DNA of 64,000 nt from Branchinecta lynchi (GCA_023053575.1 JAKZAP010000020.1:16673998-16737997), one strand, 5' to 3'; positions 46,601-53,775 are shown, counted from the stretch's first letter. Notes: generated by a model from the sequence alone, not told the origin. Numbers and translations are program-made.

Positions 46601-49600
46601 CCCTCCATCCACTCTCTCACGATGGTTGGGTCGGGAACTGACTATTTCTAAGCCAGTCATGTCAAGTCTCTAATGTTCAATGATGTTTCATCATCCTAGC
46701 ACATCTGGAAATACCTTCACTCGCAATAACCGTAATTCCGGACTCCCCCCCCCCCCTAATTCCATACACAGTGCCCAAATCCGATCCGGTTCTATCACTG
46801 ACGTATCTAGTTCTTGTGCTTGTCCTTCCCACCAAGTTTCATCCCAATCACTCCACTCTTAGCGTGTCACAAGATTTTCGGTTACCCCCTCTGACTCCCC
46901 CCCATATTCATCGTATCCAGTCCGGACTTTATACGGGTCATCCGAGACACGAGATTTTTCCAAACATCAAGTTTCGTTAAGATCCGATCACCGGTTCCAA
47001 AGTTGTACATTCCTAAAGATTCCGGATTTCCCCTCCCTCCACTCCCCCCACGGTGGTTGGATAGGGAAGTTGACTACTTTCAGGTCGATCTGGTCGGATC
47101 CCTGACTTGCCTGCCAAGTTTCATTGTCCTAGCCCATCTGGAAGTAACTTAACTCCATATCACCGGAATTCCGCAACTCCCCTTCAACTCCCCTCACAGT
47201 GCACGAATCCGGTCTGGTTCTGTCAATGATGTACTTAGGGCATGTGCTTGTTCATCCCACCAAGTTTCATCCCCATCGCTCGACTTTAAGCGTGTCACAT
47301 GATTTCCGGTTACCCCCCCCCCCCACATTCATCAGATTCGGTTCGGACTTGACATGGGACATCTGAGACATGACGTCTTTCCAAATATTAAGTTTCATTA
47401 AGTTCTGATCACCCGTTCAAAAGTTACGCATGTCACTAAATTCCGGATTCGGGCTCCCCTCCCTCCCCTTACGATGATCGGATTGGGCAAGTGACTATTT
47501 CCAAGTTAGTTTGGTCGGGTCCCTAATATGCCTGCCAAGTTTCATCGTCCTAGTACATCTGGAAGTACCCTAACTCGCAAACACCGGACTGACCGACGGA
47601 CCGACGGAAAAGCGAACGGTAAACGGCACTTGGCCGGAAGGCAAGTGCCATAAAACAGAAGCGGAAAAACGTGAAAACGCGCCAATTTTTCTCTTTAGAC
47701 TTGTTTGTATATACTCCGCAACTTTTTAAATTGTAAATGGCTTGCCCCCACACAAATTTGGCTAGTAAGGCCTCTGTTAATGTCCACACTAAAGTGATAT
47801 TCTTTCATACTTACTACAAACTTACCAAAGTTACCACAATATGAAGCTAACAAGGAAAAGCTAATCAGAGCGAGGCAGGGGCGTGGCTATGGGGGGGGGG
47901 GGTAGCAAATTTTGCTAAAACCAACCAGGAAAATTCAGCTCAACTGGGCACTCACTCAGAAAAGCTAAATGGCGGGCTGGCAGTGCGCCCGGAAAAGTCA
48001 GTAAGGCTAGTTACTAAAGGCATCGGCTTTTCTGGGTTCTCAAGCTCTTGAGACTTAAGAAATCGCATTCTCAGTCGCATGTTTGGAGAGGCAGACTTGC
48101 TGTGGAAGGCTTTCTCGTTCTAAGGGAAGGTTTGGAAAGCGGTGAGGCCTCACGTTTCCTTTTTAGCAGCAGTAATACATTTTCCTATAGGCTACCGTAG
48201 AACCTCAAACTGTTTACATCCGGGTCCAGTTCGCAGCTGCAAGACTGGCCACAGCCCTCCCGTGATACCAGGTTCACTCTTTCTAGGAATGGGATTTTGT
48301 CTGAATTACAGTCATTCAGATACTAAACTATCTAAGTGAGACGCCCAAATAGGATCAAAGAAATGGGGTCAGCACAGGGTCACAGCAACCCCACGAGTAT
48401 CACACAAATATCATCTTTGCCATAAGGCTCTGCACCAGTTTCTCCCCTGGGCCAGGATCCACACCAGTTTTCACCCCTGGGCTGGGCTTCATGAGCAATG
48501 AGAGAAGATTTAATGACGGGGTCTGATTATTGCAAAATGTCATTTGATTTTTATTTTGTGTTTTAACTCTTAATTAAGAACAACTCAACTCCATTTCTTT
48601 TTTTTTTCTGGATGATCAGTACTTCTTTTTTGGAAAGGCTGGAACTGAAGCAAATTATCCAACTTCCAGCTGAATGTCTCACAATTCCCAGACGTTCAGG
48701 GCTTCTGTATAGTCGAGCCAACCTTTCCCCAATCGAGTCACCTTTAGATTTCAAAGATCTCTTGCATCTCAGTCACAGATTCACTTTCCCTTTTTTTCCT
48801 CCATTTGCATATTTTTAGTAGCCTATCTCTCAAACGGATTGCCACTATGACACTTTCCAGATATCCGGAATCTGGGGTGTCCAACACCCCAGACTTCCCG
48901 ACGTTTGTGGCCTGGCTTGACCATCCAGATCCGTCTTGATGAAAACAGCTGTCTCGAATCCGGAAGAAAAACCTAAACTTGCAAACGCCCCAGAGCGAGG
49001 CGGAGCAAGGTTTCTTTTTTTACTTTTAGCCTGAGGATGCCCCTTGCCAAGAATGGCTGAAATATCGCTCCAATAAATTCAGCAAATGCATCTGTTTAGA
49101 AAGATGCTCACCTGCTTCAGTCAAACTAAGAAATAATTACTCATTTGCTGCTTTGACAAAAAGGTGTTTCTGATTTAATTGGATTAATCCCAGCAGCAAA
49201 TACTGCAGTTAACTTTAATCCTTACTCAGAGAAACTTTTTACAGTGTAGTCTCCCACTCCTGAATGCAGAACTCTTTCTTGGTCCCTTGAATGTTACATA
49301 ACAAATTGTTGAGGGACTTTGTTTTGAGTTTGGATACAATATTCCTTTTCTGGCTGAGTTTTAAAAGGTTCGGAAGCGATGTTACTGATGGTATTTAAAA
49401 GTTAAGACAGATAAATACATAACAACCCTTTTTAACACTCATCTTCGGCATATTTTGGGCTATTCATTCCGATTCCAATCTTACCTGATGATAACTTGTT
49501 TAGAAATGCATGTCTCAGAGTTCCACATTTAATTCCTGCAGGCTTATGAATGCAAAAGATGCCTGTCAGTTCTCTAGCAGCAAAAGAGGCCAGCTTGGTT

Positions 49601-49626
49601 GCCTCCTTGACCGGACCTTCCAGCAT
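25382..49626 (-). CDS. TRUB2: TRUB2, mitochondrial TruB-family pseudouridine synthase (five exons)
   Basis: The spliced CDS is join(complement) of 49485-49626, 42530-42844, 34001-34250, 32743-32921 and 25382-25602. It totals 1107 nt, 368 residues, with every junction in phase and GT-AG. Family: TruB-like synthases; vertebrate TRUB2 (about 330 residues) pseudouridylates mitochondrial RNA. Support from N to C: the KP-G motif (GIFCIHKPAGIK, residues 23-34), the TSGLLVAGIN core strand (148-157), EKSTYGHLS, TAYELAVSG, and LKSNAVCEKI with LLKKQW near the end. The motif II aspartate position reads Gly145 (SLGLNTSG) and the core tyrosine position reads Phe175, so catalysis is doubtful. Frame and splice sites are intact, which argues against a pseudogene. 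Introns are 6.6, 8.3, 1.1 and 7.1 kb of repeats. Confidence 0.88.
25643..28650. repeat. 47-bp tandem satellite with 235-bp higher-order repeat
   Basis: About 64 units of a 47-bp monomer (GATCATGCAGTGGCCGCTGC, ATGAAAACGAAATCAAATGG, GGTCGCT). A variant marked by GGAAATTGGACAAAGGTCG recurs at 26432, 26849, 27084, 27319, 27877, 28112, 28347 and 28582. Five of these intervals are exactly 235 bp, or five monomers. Each monomer carries the dyad CATGCAG/CTGCATG. The array lies in TRUB2 intron 4. Confidence 0.95.
28675..28972. mobile_element. Family U inverted-repeat element, copy 1
   Basis: Ends AGAGCGTGTTCCACCCTT and GGTTGGAACACGCTCT are inverted repeats around 298 bp with the phrase AGTAACTATTAGTTACTATT. 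A second copy is at 34729-35035. It starts 24 bases after the satellite, in TRUB2 intron 4. Confidence 0.8.
28973..29419. other. Intron 4 stretch with no recognised feature
   Basis: A/T-rich intronic sequence of TRUB2 with no exon signal or shared repeat that I could see. Confidence 0.35.
29420..29512 (-). mobile_element. Family W fragment, copy 3
   Basis: The arm CAAAACGGATATGTCAGCTG is followed by the hammerhead-like core on the minus strand. Only one arm is recognisable, so it is a partial copy. Confidence 0.6.
29455..29498 (-). ncRNA. Hammerhead ribozyme-like core, W3
   Basis: Minus strand: GAGC, CTGAAGA, stem II GGACCCTGGCCAAGAAGGGC plus C, then GATA in place of GAAA, TATA, GCTC. The stem I pair GAGC/GCTC differs from CAGC/GCTG in the 16-kb units by a compensatory change. 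The GAAA mutation would probably inactivate this copy. Confidence 0.45.
29757..29990. repeat. Family P repeat, copy 2
   Basis: GAGTAAGTCCAAAACACGCC through ACCACTTCTGCATTTCTTCC repeats the segment at 2375-2570. Open frames on both strands at 29864-30268 begin inside it and overlap fully, so neither is called a gene. Confidence 0.6.
29991..31160. other. Intron 4 stretch with no recognised feature
   Basis: No exon or repeat family recognised. 29980-30200 is GC-richer, with many GCGAAG/CTTCGC-type short inverted motifs. Confidence 0.35.
31161..31260 (+). mobile_element. LINE 3' tail with TATCA repeats
   Basis: A T-rich segment leads to GCAATAAATATCATATCATA and further ATCAT units at 31236-31260, a retrotransposon-style tail. 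It abuts the next LINE fragment. Confidence 0.45.
31262..31700 (+). pseudogene. 5'-truncated LINE ORF2 C-terminus and 3' UTR
   Basis: The frame ending at 31495 reads ARRVTLCTTFGNNLRSHPSF and later TERYRKSFVPAFVEVLNN then stop. It has the same layout as the LINE tails at 43931-44246 (ARREKLCLKFG, RYSRSFVPSF) and 61000-61247 (RYEKTFVPSF). A noncoding 3' part runs to the B element at 31703. Confidence 0.7.
31703..32133. mobile_element. Family B element, copy 3
   Basis: It is 431 bp, ends AGGACACCTGAATGAAGAG and TTCAGGTGTCCT, left TTAA at 31699-31702. Its right TTAA (32134-32137) is also the left TTAA of the A element that follows. The minus-strand frame shared by copies 1 and 2 is broken here by a stop. 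Confidence 0.85.
32138..32577. mobile_element. Family A element, copy 5
   Basis: It is 440 bp, AGTTTAACTGAAAAG to TTCACTTAAACT, TTAA on both sides (32134-32137 and 32578-32581), the left one shared with B copy 3. Its right end is 165 bases from TRUB2 exon 4. Confidence 0.85.
32743..32921 (-). CDS. TRUB2: TRUB2 exon 4
   Basis: Acceptor TATTTTATGTAG, donor GTAAGTATAG (near-perfect consensus). The frame reads DEKVDIESQTAYELAVSGRF, then a MQRFHVYGIRILDF stretch ending NLPKFTL. It matches the TRUB2 segment with TQEAYEMAVRG. Phase 2 in and phase 1 out fit exons 3 and 5. Confidence 0.9.
33170..33205. repeat. hAT-like end with C run and GCGACGCCCCTG
   Basis: A C run followed by ATAGCGACGCCCCTGGG, identical in layout to 10.29 kb. 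It lies in TRUB2 intron 3; the rest of the element could not be delimited. Confidence 0.45.
33380..33502 (+). mobile_element. LINE 3' end
   Basis: A T-rich 3' UTR, then GTGACGGGTTACAAATAAAA and TTCATTCATT. The same style of tail occurs near 7.5 kb. No coding sequence. Confidence 0.5.
33759..33890 (-). mobile_element. MITE N fragment, copy 2
   Basis: CAGAGTAAAATAAAACTAGA and the phrase GAGCGACACTAGC with CTTACTGAAACTCAATCAGT match one half of N in reverse orientation. The other half is missing. Confidence 0.55.
34001..34250 (-). CDS. TRUB2: TRUB2 exon 3
   Basis: Acceptor CTTCTTATAG, donor GTGAGT. The first codon is completed by the G left from exon 2 (Val153). The frame reads VAGINLSYQTIQRLRN, then RTFHVHGEFGLTTDTNW and EKSTYGHLSAKRL. 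The phenylalanine of RTFHV stands where TruB proteins carry a conserved active-site tyrosine. Phase 1 in, phase 2 out. Confidence 0.88.
34403..34680 (-). mobile_element. MITE N, copy 3
   Basis: Ends CGGAGCAAAAGAACTC and GAGTTATTTTGCTCTG, with N interior phrases (GTCAAATAGCTGC, GACCAATCGTTAACGAGCGC) in reverse orientation. Flanks GAACCAAC and GAGCCGCC agree at five of eight bases, a possible old duplication. Confidence 0.7.
34729..35035. mobile_element. Family U element, copy 2
   Basis: Ends AGAGTGTGTTCCACCCTT and AGGGTGGAACACGTTCT. It is colinear with copy 1 at 28.7 kb, including AGTAACTATTAGTTACTATT and the TGACGTCATG region. In TRUB2 intron 2. Confidence 0.8.
35199..35655. mobile_element. 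Family L element, copy 2 (uninterrupted)
   Basis: Left arm CAAGAACAAATAATCAGAT and right arm GATCTCGTTATTTGTTCTTG are inverted repeats. This copy shows the sequence of L without the N, M and K insertions present at 19.6-21.9 kb, including intact GTAATGTGGCG and AAAGCTAGTAACCTCCG. Confidence 0.8.
35712..35872. repeat. hAT-like end with GTACTTAAGTA repeats
   Basis: AGTGTTGGGAAGTACTTAAG starts a stretch in which GTACTTAAGT and its complement recur about eight times. AGTGTTGGGAAGTACTT resembles the terminus of a widespread hAT subfamily. The partner end is not visible. Confidence 0.45.
36598..36870 (+). mobile_element. MITE N, copy 4, inside the LINE
   Basis: CAGAGCAAAATAACTCTAGA begins the insertion between the RT codons for IHPQ and NWVQ. 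The right end stops at TTCGCGCATTAC, lacking the last 20 or so bases of the inverted repeat. Confidence 0.75.
37281..38303 (+). mobile_element. Family G element, copy 5, inside the LINE
   Basis: It runs from AAAGGTGTCGATGGGATCCC to TACGTTTTGAAATCCCAAA. It interrupts the LINE frame, which resumes with VVALASANQTLGMTK. The interior has the usual 130-160 bp subrepeats, then CTTCGAGAGTTATCGTGCTT. AAAGGT on both sides may be a short duplication. Confidence 0.7.
38975..39190. mobile_element. Family W foldback element, copy 4
   Basis: Arms from TTTGAGCCCAAGCTGACTTT and CAAACAATGTTTACAACGGA are mirrored on the right (TCCGTTGTAAACATTGTTTG). Two hammerhead-like cores face each other at the apex, one per strand. 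The plus core is listed separately. The minus core is decayed (AAAACATC for GAAATATC). Confidence 0.7.
39097..39137 (+). ncRNA. Hammerhead ribozyme-like core, W4
   Basis: AGC, CTGACAA (one change from CTGANGA), stem II GGACCCTTGCCAAGAAGGCC plus C, GAAATATC, GCT. The change at the core G probably inactivates it. Confidence 0.4.
39455..42425 (+). mobile_element. Family F element, copy 3 (most complete, about 3 kb)
   Basis: It starts GAGCTACGAGCTCATATGGC and ends CTATATGGCACTTGAGTAAG, CTCAAGTGCCATAAAA, a 13-bp terminal hairpin. The interior contains repeated blocks (TATGTCAATGACGTGTCTAG and CCCACCAAGTTTCATCC near 40.84, 40.97, 41.40 and 41.53 kb), C runs, and a GACNGAC string at 42355-42385. 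Frames up to 179 codons are subrepeat artefacts. In TRUB2 intron 2. Confidence 0.75.
42530..42844 (-). CDS. TRUB2: TRUB2 exon 2 (contains the altered motif II)
   Basis: Acceptor CCTTTTTTTTAG, donor GTACCG (weaker than the others). The frame starts ELSSKFRPMTPRKYFQITQK and ends VLPEDFRFSILQSLGLNTSG, LL. The position of the TruB catalytic aspartate (L-D-x-x-x-S-G in TRUB2) is codon GGT, Gly145, at 42552-42554. Exon 2 residues 60-115 are variable relative to vertebrate TRUB2. Confidence 0.85.
42935..42970. repeat. ACTGA tandem tail
   Basis: TTATAAACTGAACTGAACTG, AACTGAACTA: four to five ACTGA units, the tail type seen at 7.63 kb. In TRUB2 intron 1. Confidence 0.5.
43009..44990. repeat. Family H/X repeat block with hAT-like left end
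   Basis: It begins CAGGGGCATCACTGAGGG with a G run, then tandem TTTTTCTTAAAAA units (43080-43215), then ATTCGGTAATTC/ATTCGGTGATTTAAC subrepeats (43300-44560), then family H (44560-44935, GGATTGCAGTACTTCAGG to GCCTGCGGCGCC). The same order in reverse lies at 62.5-63.3 kb. A LINE fragment has inserted at 43783-44246. In TRUB2 intron 1. Confidence 0.6.
43783..44246 (-). pseudogene. LINE ORF2 C-terminus, open for about 100 codons, with tail
   Basis: On the minus strand the frame from about 44246 reads ESERVQKRSLQIIYGGSPLP, ARREKLCLKFGSTLLLHPIY and RYSRSFVPSFVRTFNNS, then TAA at 43931-43933. A 3' UTR follows, ending in TGATTTGATTTGATTTG at 43806-43783. It has no Met start because it is 5'-truncated. 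No stop or shift interrupts it, so it is a fairly young insertion in the H/X block. Confidence 0.8.
45906..46553. other. Foreign insertion in family F carrying a 70-residue ORF
   Basis: The F phrase TTTCGTTAAAGTTC is broken here and resumes as CCGACCACTCGTTCAAAAGT at 46555. The insert is A/T-rich and not repeated elsewhere in the window. Ends are approximate. Confidence 0.45.
46329..46541 (-). CDS. Hypothetical 70-residue protein with one predicted membrane segment
   Basis: ATG at 46541 to a stop at 46329. It begins MDTSNALLCVKCFTNKHLRL, then a hydrophobic stretch IGRFLVIPCLYLSGISAIQI, and ends PAMLDKKGYI. It fills about a third of the insert. It could be a retrocopy of a small gene or a chance frame. 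I recognise no family, and no poly-A is attached. Confidence 0.25.
   Translation of the reverse strand: MDTSNALLCVKCFTNKHLRLPIEGATKIGRFLVIPCLYLSGISAIQILGAGISWQEIQKLPAMLDKKGYI
47876..47905. repeat. hAT-like end with G run
   Basis: CAGGGGCGTGGCTATGGGGG and a longer G run: the reverse of the terminus at 10.29 and 33.19 kb. No matching partner end identified. Confidence 0.45.
47906..48850. other. Intron 1 stretch with no recognised feature
   Basis: The only structure noted is a degenerate duplication of CACCAGTTTTCACCCCTGGG at 48432-48485. No exon signals. Confidence 0.35.
48855..48975. repeat. Family T repeat, copy 1
   Basis: TGTCCAACACCCCAGACTTC through GAATCCGGAAGAAA is about 75% similar to 52739-52835. 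Function unknown. Confidence 0.45.
49025..49095 (+). mobile_element. Decayed family W fragment, copy 5
   Basis: GCCTGAGGATGCCCCTTGCC, then AAGAATGGCTGAAATATCGC and ATTCAGCAAATGCATCTG. The hairpin and GAAATATC remain, but CTGANGA is disrupted. Confidence 0.5.
49485..49626 (-). CDS. TRUB2: TRUB2 exon 1 (start codon)
   Basis: ATG at 49626-49624 is preceded in frame by TAA four codons upstream, so it is the first possible start. The 47 codons read MLEGPVKEATKLASFAAREL, TGIFCIHKPAGIKCGTLRHA, FLNKLSS, with the TruB motif I KPxGxK. Donor GTAAGA. The N-terminus has basic and hydroxyl residues but no clear presequence that I can judge. Confidence 0.87.
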
Positions 49627-49861
49627 CTTAATGACTTAGTTGAAGTACTGTCCACACTTTTCTAGATTTGAAACTCTTGGGCTTGAGCTATTCGGCGTTG
49701 CCAGTTCGGCGTTGTAAGTCGTAGTATAAAGTTGCGTTTTCATTTTTCGTCAAAAAACTGTTTCGTCAAATTTGTAGTTGGCTCTTGTTTTTTATTACTT
49801 GCATTTTATGTTTCCGAAAAGTCAAACTACGCGAAAATAGCTTTGCCAAGTTGTTCGTAGT
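49627..49861 (-). promoter_or_regulatory. Probable TRUB2 5' UTR and promoter interval
   Basis: This is all that separates the TRUB2 start codon from a LINE fragment on the opposite strand. No TATA box or other element is convincing. The call rests on position alone. Confidence 0.3.
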
Positions 49862-50080
49862 TTGAGATACGCAGTGAAATCTTACCTGTTTGTGTCGCCA
49901 AGTGTCATTCACTCTCTAATTCCAAAATTAAAGAAAACTGGTGTTGACTCTATTACAGCAAGGCACCTACAACTTGCAGGTCCTTTAATCGAGCAACATC
50001 TAGCTCTACTGTTTCAGATGATCCTGGTTCGCGGTGTGGATCCCTATGCCGGAAACAAAGTAGGGACACGTACTAGGAAA
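49862..50080 (+). pseudogene. Non-LTR reverse transcriptase N-terminal fragment
   Basis: The frame reads SPSVIHSLIPKLKKTGVDSI, TARHLQLAGPLIEQHLALLF, QMILVRG. This is the segment just before RT box 1 in LINEs (LK..K..G.D.I...HL...G). It breaks off after GVDPYAGN. Confidence 0.7.
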
Positions 50081-50164
50081 AGTCGGAAGCCCCTCATCGC
50101 AGAAGATGATAATGGTGCAATCGCCGATTGTTAGTTACAAGTCCCTGACTTGTCTCACAGTTTG

Positions 50165-50302
50165 ATTTTATGAAAAGGGCATCACGGCTTCGCCGCCCGT
50201 TTTTGACCAAATTTTTCGCCTTTTGCAAAAAATTTGACCGAATGCCCAAAACGTAGGAGAGGGGGGGGCACTGCCCCCCCCCCACTTCGGGACGCCCCTG
50301 CT
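50165..50302. repeat. hAT-like end with G and C runs
   Basis: GTAGGAGAGGGGGGGGCACT, a C run, and CACTTCGGGACGCCCCTG. The opposed G and C runs form a hairpin. The GACGCCCCTG terminus abuts the split E element. Confidence 0.45.
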
Positions 50303-51689
50303 CACCGGTGGTCTTCGGTTTTTCTTTCAAGCCGTTTTTGCCTTCGCCGGTGACTACTCACCACTGCACCAGTCTTATATCACGTTTGTATGGCACTTGC
50401 AGCCTCTGGCTCAAGTGCCATATACCGATCACAATTCCGTCTGTCCGAGTTTTTTGTCACACTTTTTCGAGTTAGGGTACTTCCAGATGTGCTTGAACAA
50501 TGAAACTTGGCAGGCATATCAGGGACCCGAACAAAGTAACCTGGAAATAATCAGTTTCCCGATCCGACCATATGCGGGGGAGTGGGGGACGCTGGAAACT
50601 TGAAAATTTAGGGCATTTTGTCACACTTTTTCGAGTTAGGGTACTTCGAGATGAGCTAGGACAAGGAAACTTAGCAGGCATATCAGGATCCGACCAAACT
50701 AACCTGGAAATAATCAGTCTAATGATCCGACCATATGCGGGGGAGTGGGGGGCGCTGGAAACTTGAAAATTTAGGGCATTTTGTCGCACTTTTTCAAGTT
50801 AGGGTACTTCCAGATGAGCTAGGACAATGAAACTTGGTAGGCATATCAGGGACCCGACCAAACTAAACTGGAAATAATCAGGTTCCCAATCCGACCATAT
50901 GCGGGGGATTGGGGCCTGGGGGCGCTGGAAACTTGAAAATTTAGGGCATTTTGTCACACTTTTTCAAGTTAGGGTACTTCCAGTTGCGCTAGGACCATGA
51001 AACTTGGAAGGCATATCAGAGACCCGACCAAACAAATTTAGAAATAATCAGTTTTCCGATCAGACCATTTTTTTTTTTGGGGGGGGGGGGTGCAGGGCAG
51101 GGGAATCCGGGAAATTGAGAAGTGTTGATCGGATGGTAATGAAACTTAATAACTGAATAGATTATATATCTGTCATGTGCCGAGGGGGGGGGGATTCCGG
51201 TGATCGCGAGTTAAGGTACTTCCATATGTGCTAGGACGATGAAACTTCGCTGGAATATTGGAGATTCAACAACGTTTGCTTAGAAATTGCTACTTCCCAA
51301 ATCTGATTATTCCTTAAAGTACCAATCTCGACCTCAAAGTAAAAAAAAATACTTTTACGCAATATATGCATTTTCATGATGCCCTTCAGCCCATTAGCAT
51401 TTTTGCCTCAAGGGTTTTGATTACAAATGAAGTTCTAGCTCAACCGCAAAGTCGAAACTTACTTTTGATCAGTCAAAACATCTTAACCCATGCAAGTGCT
51501 ATACGAGCTTACAGCTCTTGTTGAACTAACCGGTGTACACTCGCCGGAACCTGCTCGGGAGTCCGGCTTCGGCGAGGAGTTAGCAAGTTTTCGTAAACTC
51601 TCTGGTGAACGAAAAAACCCGTTATAAGAGGAGAACCGGACACTGGTGACAGAAAACCCGAGACAGCCTGGAGTGCAACGAACGTAGCT
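50303..51689 (-). mobile_element. Family E element, copy 2, split by an F element
   Basis: 50303-50386 (ACCGGTGGTCTTCGGTTTT) and 51521-51689 (CTAACCGGTGTACAC to GTGCAACGAACGTAGCT) are the two halves of one E copy, colinear with the reverse complement of 24928-25221. The break falls where copy 1 reads CCCGTTCTTGAAC. Confidence 0.75.
50387..51520 (-). mobile_element. Family F element, copy 5, inside E
   Basis: In reverse orientation it runs from the terminal hairpin TATGGCACTTGCAGCCTCTG, GCTCAAGTGCCATATA to CGAGCTTACAGCTCTTG. It contains four tandem subrepeats of about 180 bp (GGGTACTTCCAGATG, AACTTGGCAGGCATATC, CCATATGCGGGGGAGTGG). Since E is otherwise intact, this shows both ends of F. Confidence 0.8.
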
Positions 51690-51692
51690 AGT

Positions 51693-52110
51693 ATAAAACT
51701 TGGTAGGTCATAAATTCACATCCAGCTAGTTGCAGGATCCAGTCTGTACCTAAAAGTCACATGTCTAGGAGCCATAATCTTTGTATCTTCGATGTTTCAT
51801 CCCGATCCCTACATTTGTATGTTCAAAAATTTCAGGAAATTTCGCCGTGCTCGGATACGGTTCGGACATATTCATGGAATATCTCTGGCATCTACTCCTG
51901 CAACCCATACATTTCCAGAAAAGGACCATCAGTTCGCAACATATGATGGTCGCAAGATTCCGGACTCGCCCTCGCTTCACCCCCCCCCCCACGGTTGTTC
52001 GGACCCGGGAAACCATTTCGTCGGGTCGTTCATAAGCCTGCCGAATTTCATCGTCTTAGCTTACGTAAAAGTGTCCGAACTTGCAAAAGTGAGGCAGGAC
52101 ACACCGACTT
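51693..52110 (+). mobile_element. Family F fragment, copy 6
   Basis: Phrases GTACCTAAAAGTCACATGTC, GATGTTTCATCCCGATCCCT and GCCGAATTTCATCGTCTTAG with a C run match F interiors. Both ends are lost. Confidence 0.5.
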
Positions 52111-52122
52111 TACGACTACAGG

Positions 52123-52490
52123 CATATTCTCGCCGTTCCGCGAGGACTCTTCGGGGAATCGAAGTACGGCGAGAATAGAGGGAGTCACTCCCGCGGACTC
52201 GACGTACGGAAAACAACGAGAACACGGGGAATGCTTCCAAAATGGATTTTGTTCGAAAAAAAAACGAAATTAGTGTGGATCCATTTTATTTTTGGTTTTG
52301 TTTACTCTGATTGTTTTTATTTCACCAACACCAGGTCCGAATCTGAAAGGGAGTCCTTTTTCATGATTTTGATGATAATTGGAGCATTCCCTGCTCGTGG
52401 GGACTCACGAGAATACGGGGAGTGACTCCCCGGGACAAACAAAAACTCGGGGACTCCTCAAGTGGAGTCCTCGCGGAACGGCAAGAATAC
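52123..52490. mobile_element. Family I inverted-repeat element, copy 1
   Basis: Ends ATATTCTCGCCGTTCCGCGA and TCGCGGAACGGCAAGAATAC are inverted repeats, about 368 bp. Interior: AACGAGAACACGGGGAATGC, a T-rich centre, and GGAGTGACTCCCC hairpins. The second copy is in ANKLE1 intron 2. Confidence 0.75.
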
Positions 52491-52734
52491 GTCTTATATG
52501 ACAAATATCGAAGGCTGCAGGTTCCACAAAAACGCCAGGGAATCGTGGGGAAAATAATTGCAAAGATTTCTAGGAAAATTGAAAAAATAACTGAAAAAGT
52601 TGCTAAAGACAGAGCAAACGCCGATAAATCGTCGGTGTGCAGGCAAACAAAATTCGGGCGCGCCGGCAAATCGTCTCCGCCACCGCCGAATAAAATTTGG
52701 CGCGGCTTCGGGGACTACTTCCGATTCTGAAAGC

Positions 52735-52970
52735 TGATTGTCCAACACCACGGACTTCCGGGTGTTTCCGGCCCGACTTCATCTTCCGGATCCGCCCCGA
52801 CGAAAACGAATGTATGGAATTCGGAAGAAATCACAAGAGGTGATTTGCTGGACTTGGCCTGTACCTCTGGCCTACGCAGCATGAGTGATCGCGATGACAT
52901 TAATTCTGCAAGCGAGCGATCCCTGGCAGAACTATACTTTACACGTGTCAAAGTTTACTGGAAATACTTG
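52735..52970. repeat. Family T repeat, copy 2, with an 80-codon open frame
   Basis: 52739-52835 matches 48855-48975. One plus-strand frame stays open to TAA at about 52974 (ends SERSLAELYFTRVKVYWKYL), but has no ATG until MSDRDDINSASE at 52881. No family recognised; treated as repeat. Confidence 0.4.
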
Positions 52971-53455
52971 AATTAAAGAAATATCTCTTAAAAAACATAA
53001 AAGCTACCGCAAAATTAAAGCAAAAACAATTAAAGTCTCTGTGCCGTCGAAACCAAATGGCAAAAGAAGATAAGAAAAGAAAGTTTTCAATAACTAACAA
53101 AAAAATATTCCTTTGGGTCAAAATGTTTGGCAGAAATACACACTTCCGAATCACCAGAAATTACCTGATAGACAATTGAACGAAAACACGGAATTACCTA
53201 ACCTATTCTGGTACCTTGAGATAACTAACTAAGAGTAAGCTCCTGTATGCGAGTCACCTCCTAAAGTGGTAAACGGCAACGAATGGAACACAAGAACGGC
53301 ACTTTCCCTTACTTCCAACTTTTTCCTTTTTTTTAAGAAGCTAGACTGTAAAGCAATCGGTAACCCGACGCTGAAATGAGATACAGCCAGAGATAAATCC
53401 GCCTGGAAAAGCTGAAACGATAGTCTGTCCGGGTCTGAAAAGACATATTGGATAG
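52971..53455. other. Stretch with no recognisable gene
   Basis: A-rich, with no exon signal and no shared repeat recognised. Confidence 0.35.
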
Positions 53456-53670
53456 TGCAAAACGGATACGTCAGCTGATTTTTATTGGCGCTATATTTAT
53501 GTTTATATATTCTATATATTTTTCCCACAAGTTCGTTTTTCCAACTTGAGCGGTTTTGAGCCTGAAGAGGACCTTTGCCAAGAAGAGCCGATATAGCTCC
53601 AATAAAATTCAGCTGACGTATCCGTTTTGCACTATCAAATATGATTTGCAGTCAGCTTGGGCTGAAGGAA
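53456..53670. mobile_element. Family W foldback element, copy 6
   Basis: Arms GATAGTGCAAAACGGATACG, TCAGCTG and CAGCTGACGTATCCGTTTTG, CACTATC are near-perfect inverted repeats of about 45 bp. The right side keeps the hammerhead-like core (CTGAAGA). The left core is lost beyond GGCGCTATAT. AGTCAGCTTGGGCTGAAG follows, as at 6.04 kb. Confidence 0.75.
53558..53599 (+). ncRNA. Hammerhead ribozyme-like core, W6 (decayed)
   Basis: GAGC, CTGAAGA (53562-53568), stem II GGACCTTTGCCAAGAAGAGC plus C, then GATATA where GAAATATA is expected, GCTC. It belongs to the GAGC/GCTC subfamily. Two bases of the GAAA region are deleted. Confidence 0.4.
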
Positions 53671-53775
53671 TGTTTACTGAAAATGCAAATTTTCAAGCTG
53701 TTGGTCCGACGCCTCACTGACCTTTACAGATGTACCATCGCACCATTTCGAGGTACGACAGAAGAAACCACAAGA

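Larger units (their letters stand above)
45055..47655 (+). mobile_element. Family F element, copy 4, interrupted
   Basis: The start ACAGCTGAAAGCTCACATGG and end ACGGCACTTGGCCGGAAGGC, AAGTGCCATAAAAC match copy 3. The interior has CAAGTTTCATCCCAATC and CGGATCCGGTC blocks and several C runs. A foreign segment of about 650 bp sits at 45906-46553. In TRUB2 intron 1. Confidence 0.7.

Noticed and set aside
51995..52730. Several frames across 52.0-52.7 kb
   Set aside because: They cross the ends of family I and F elements. The parts inside I are not kept open in the second copy at 60.2 kb.
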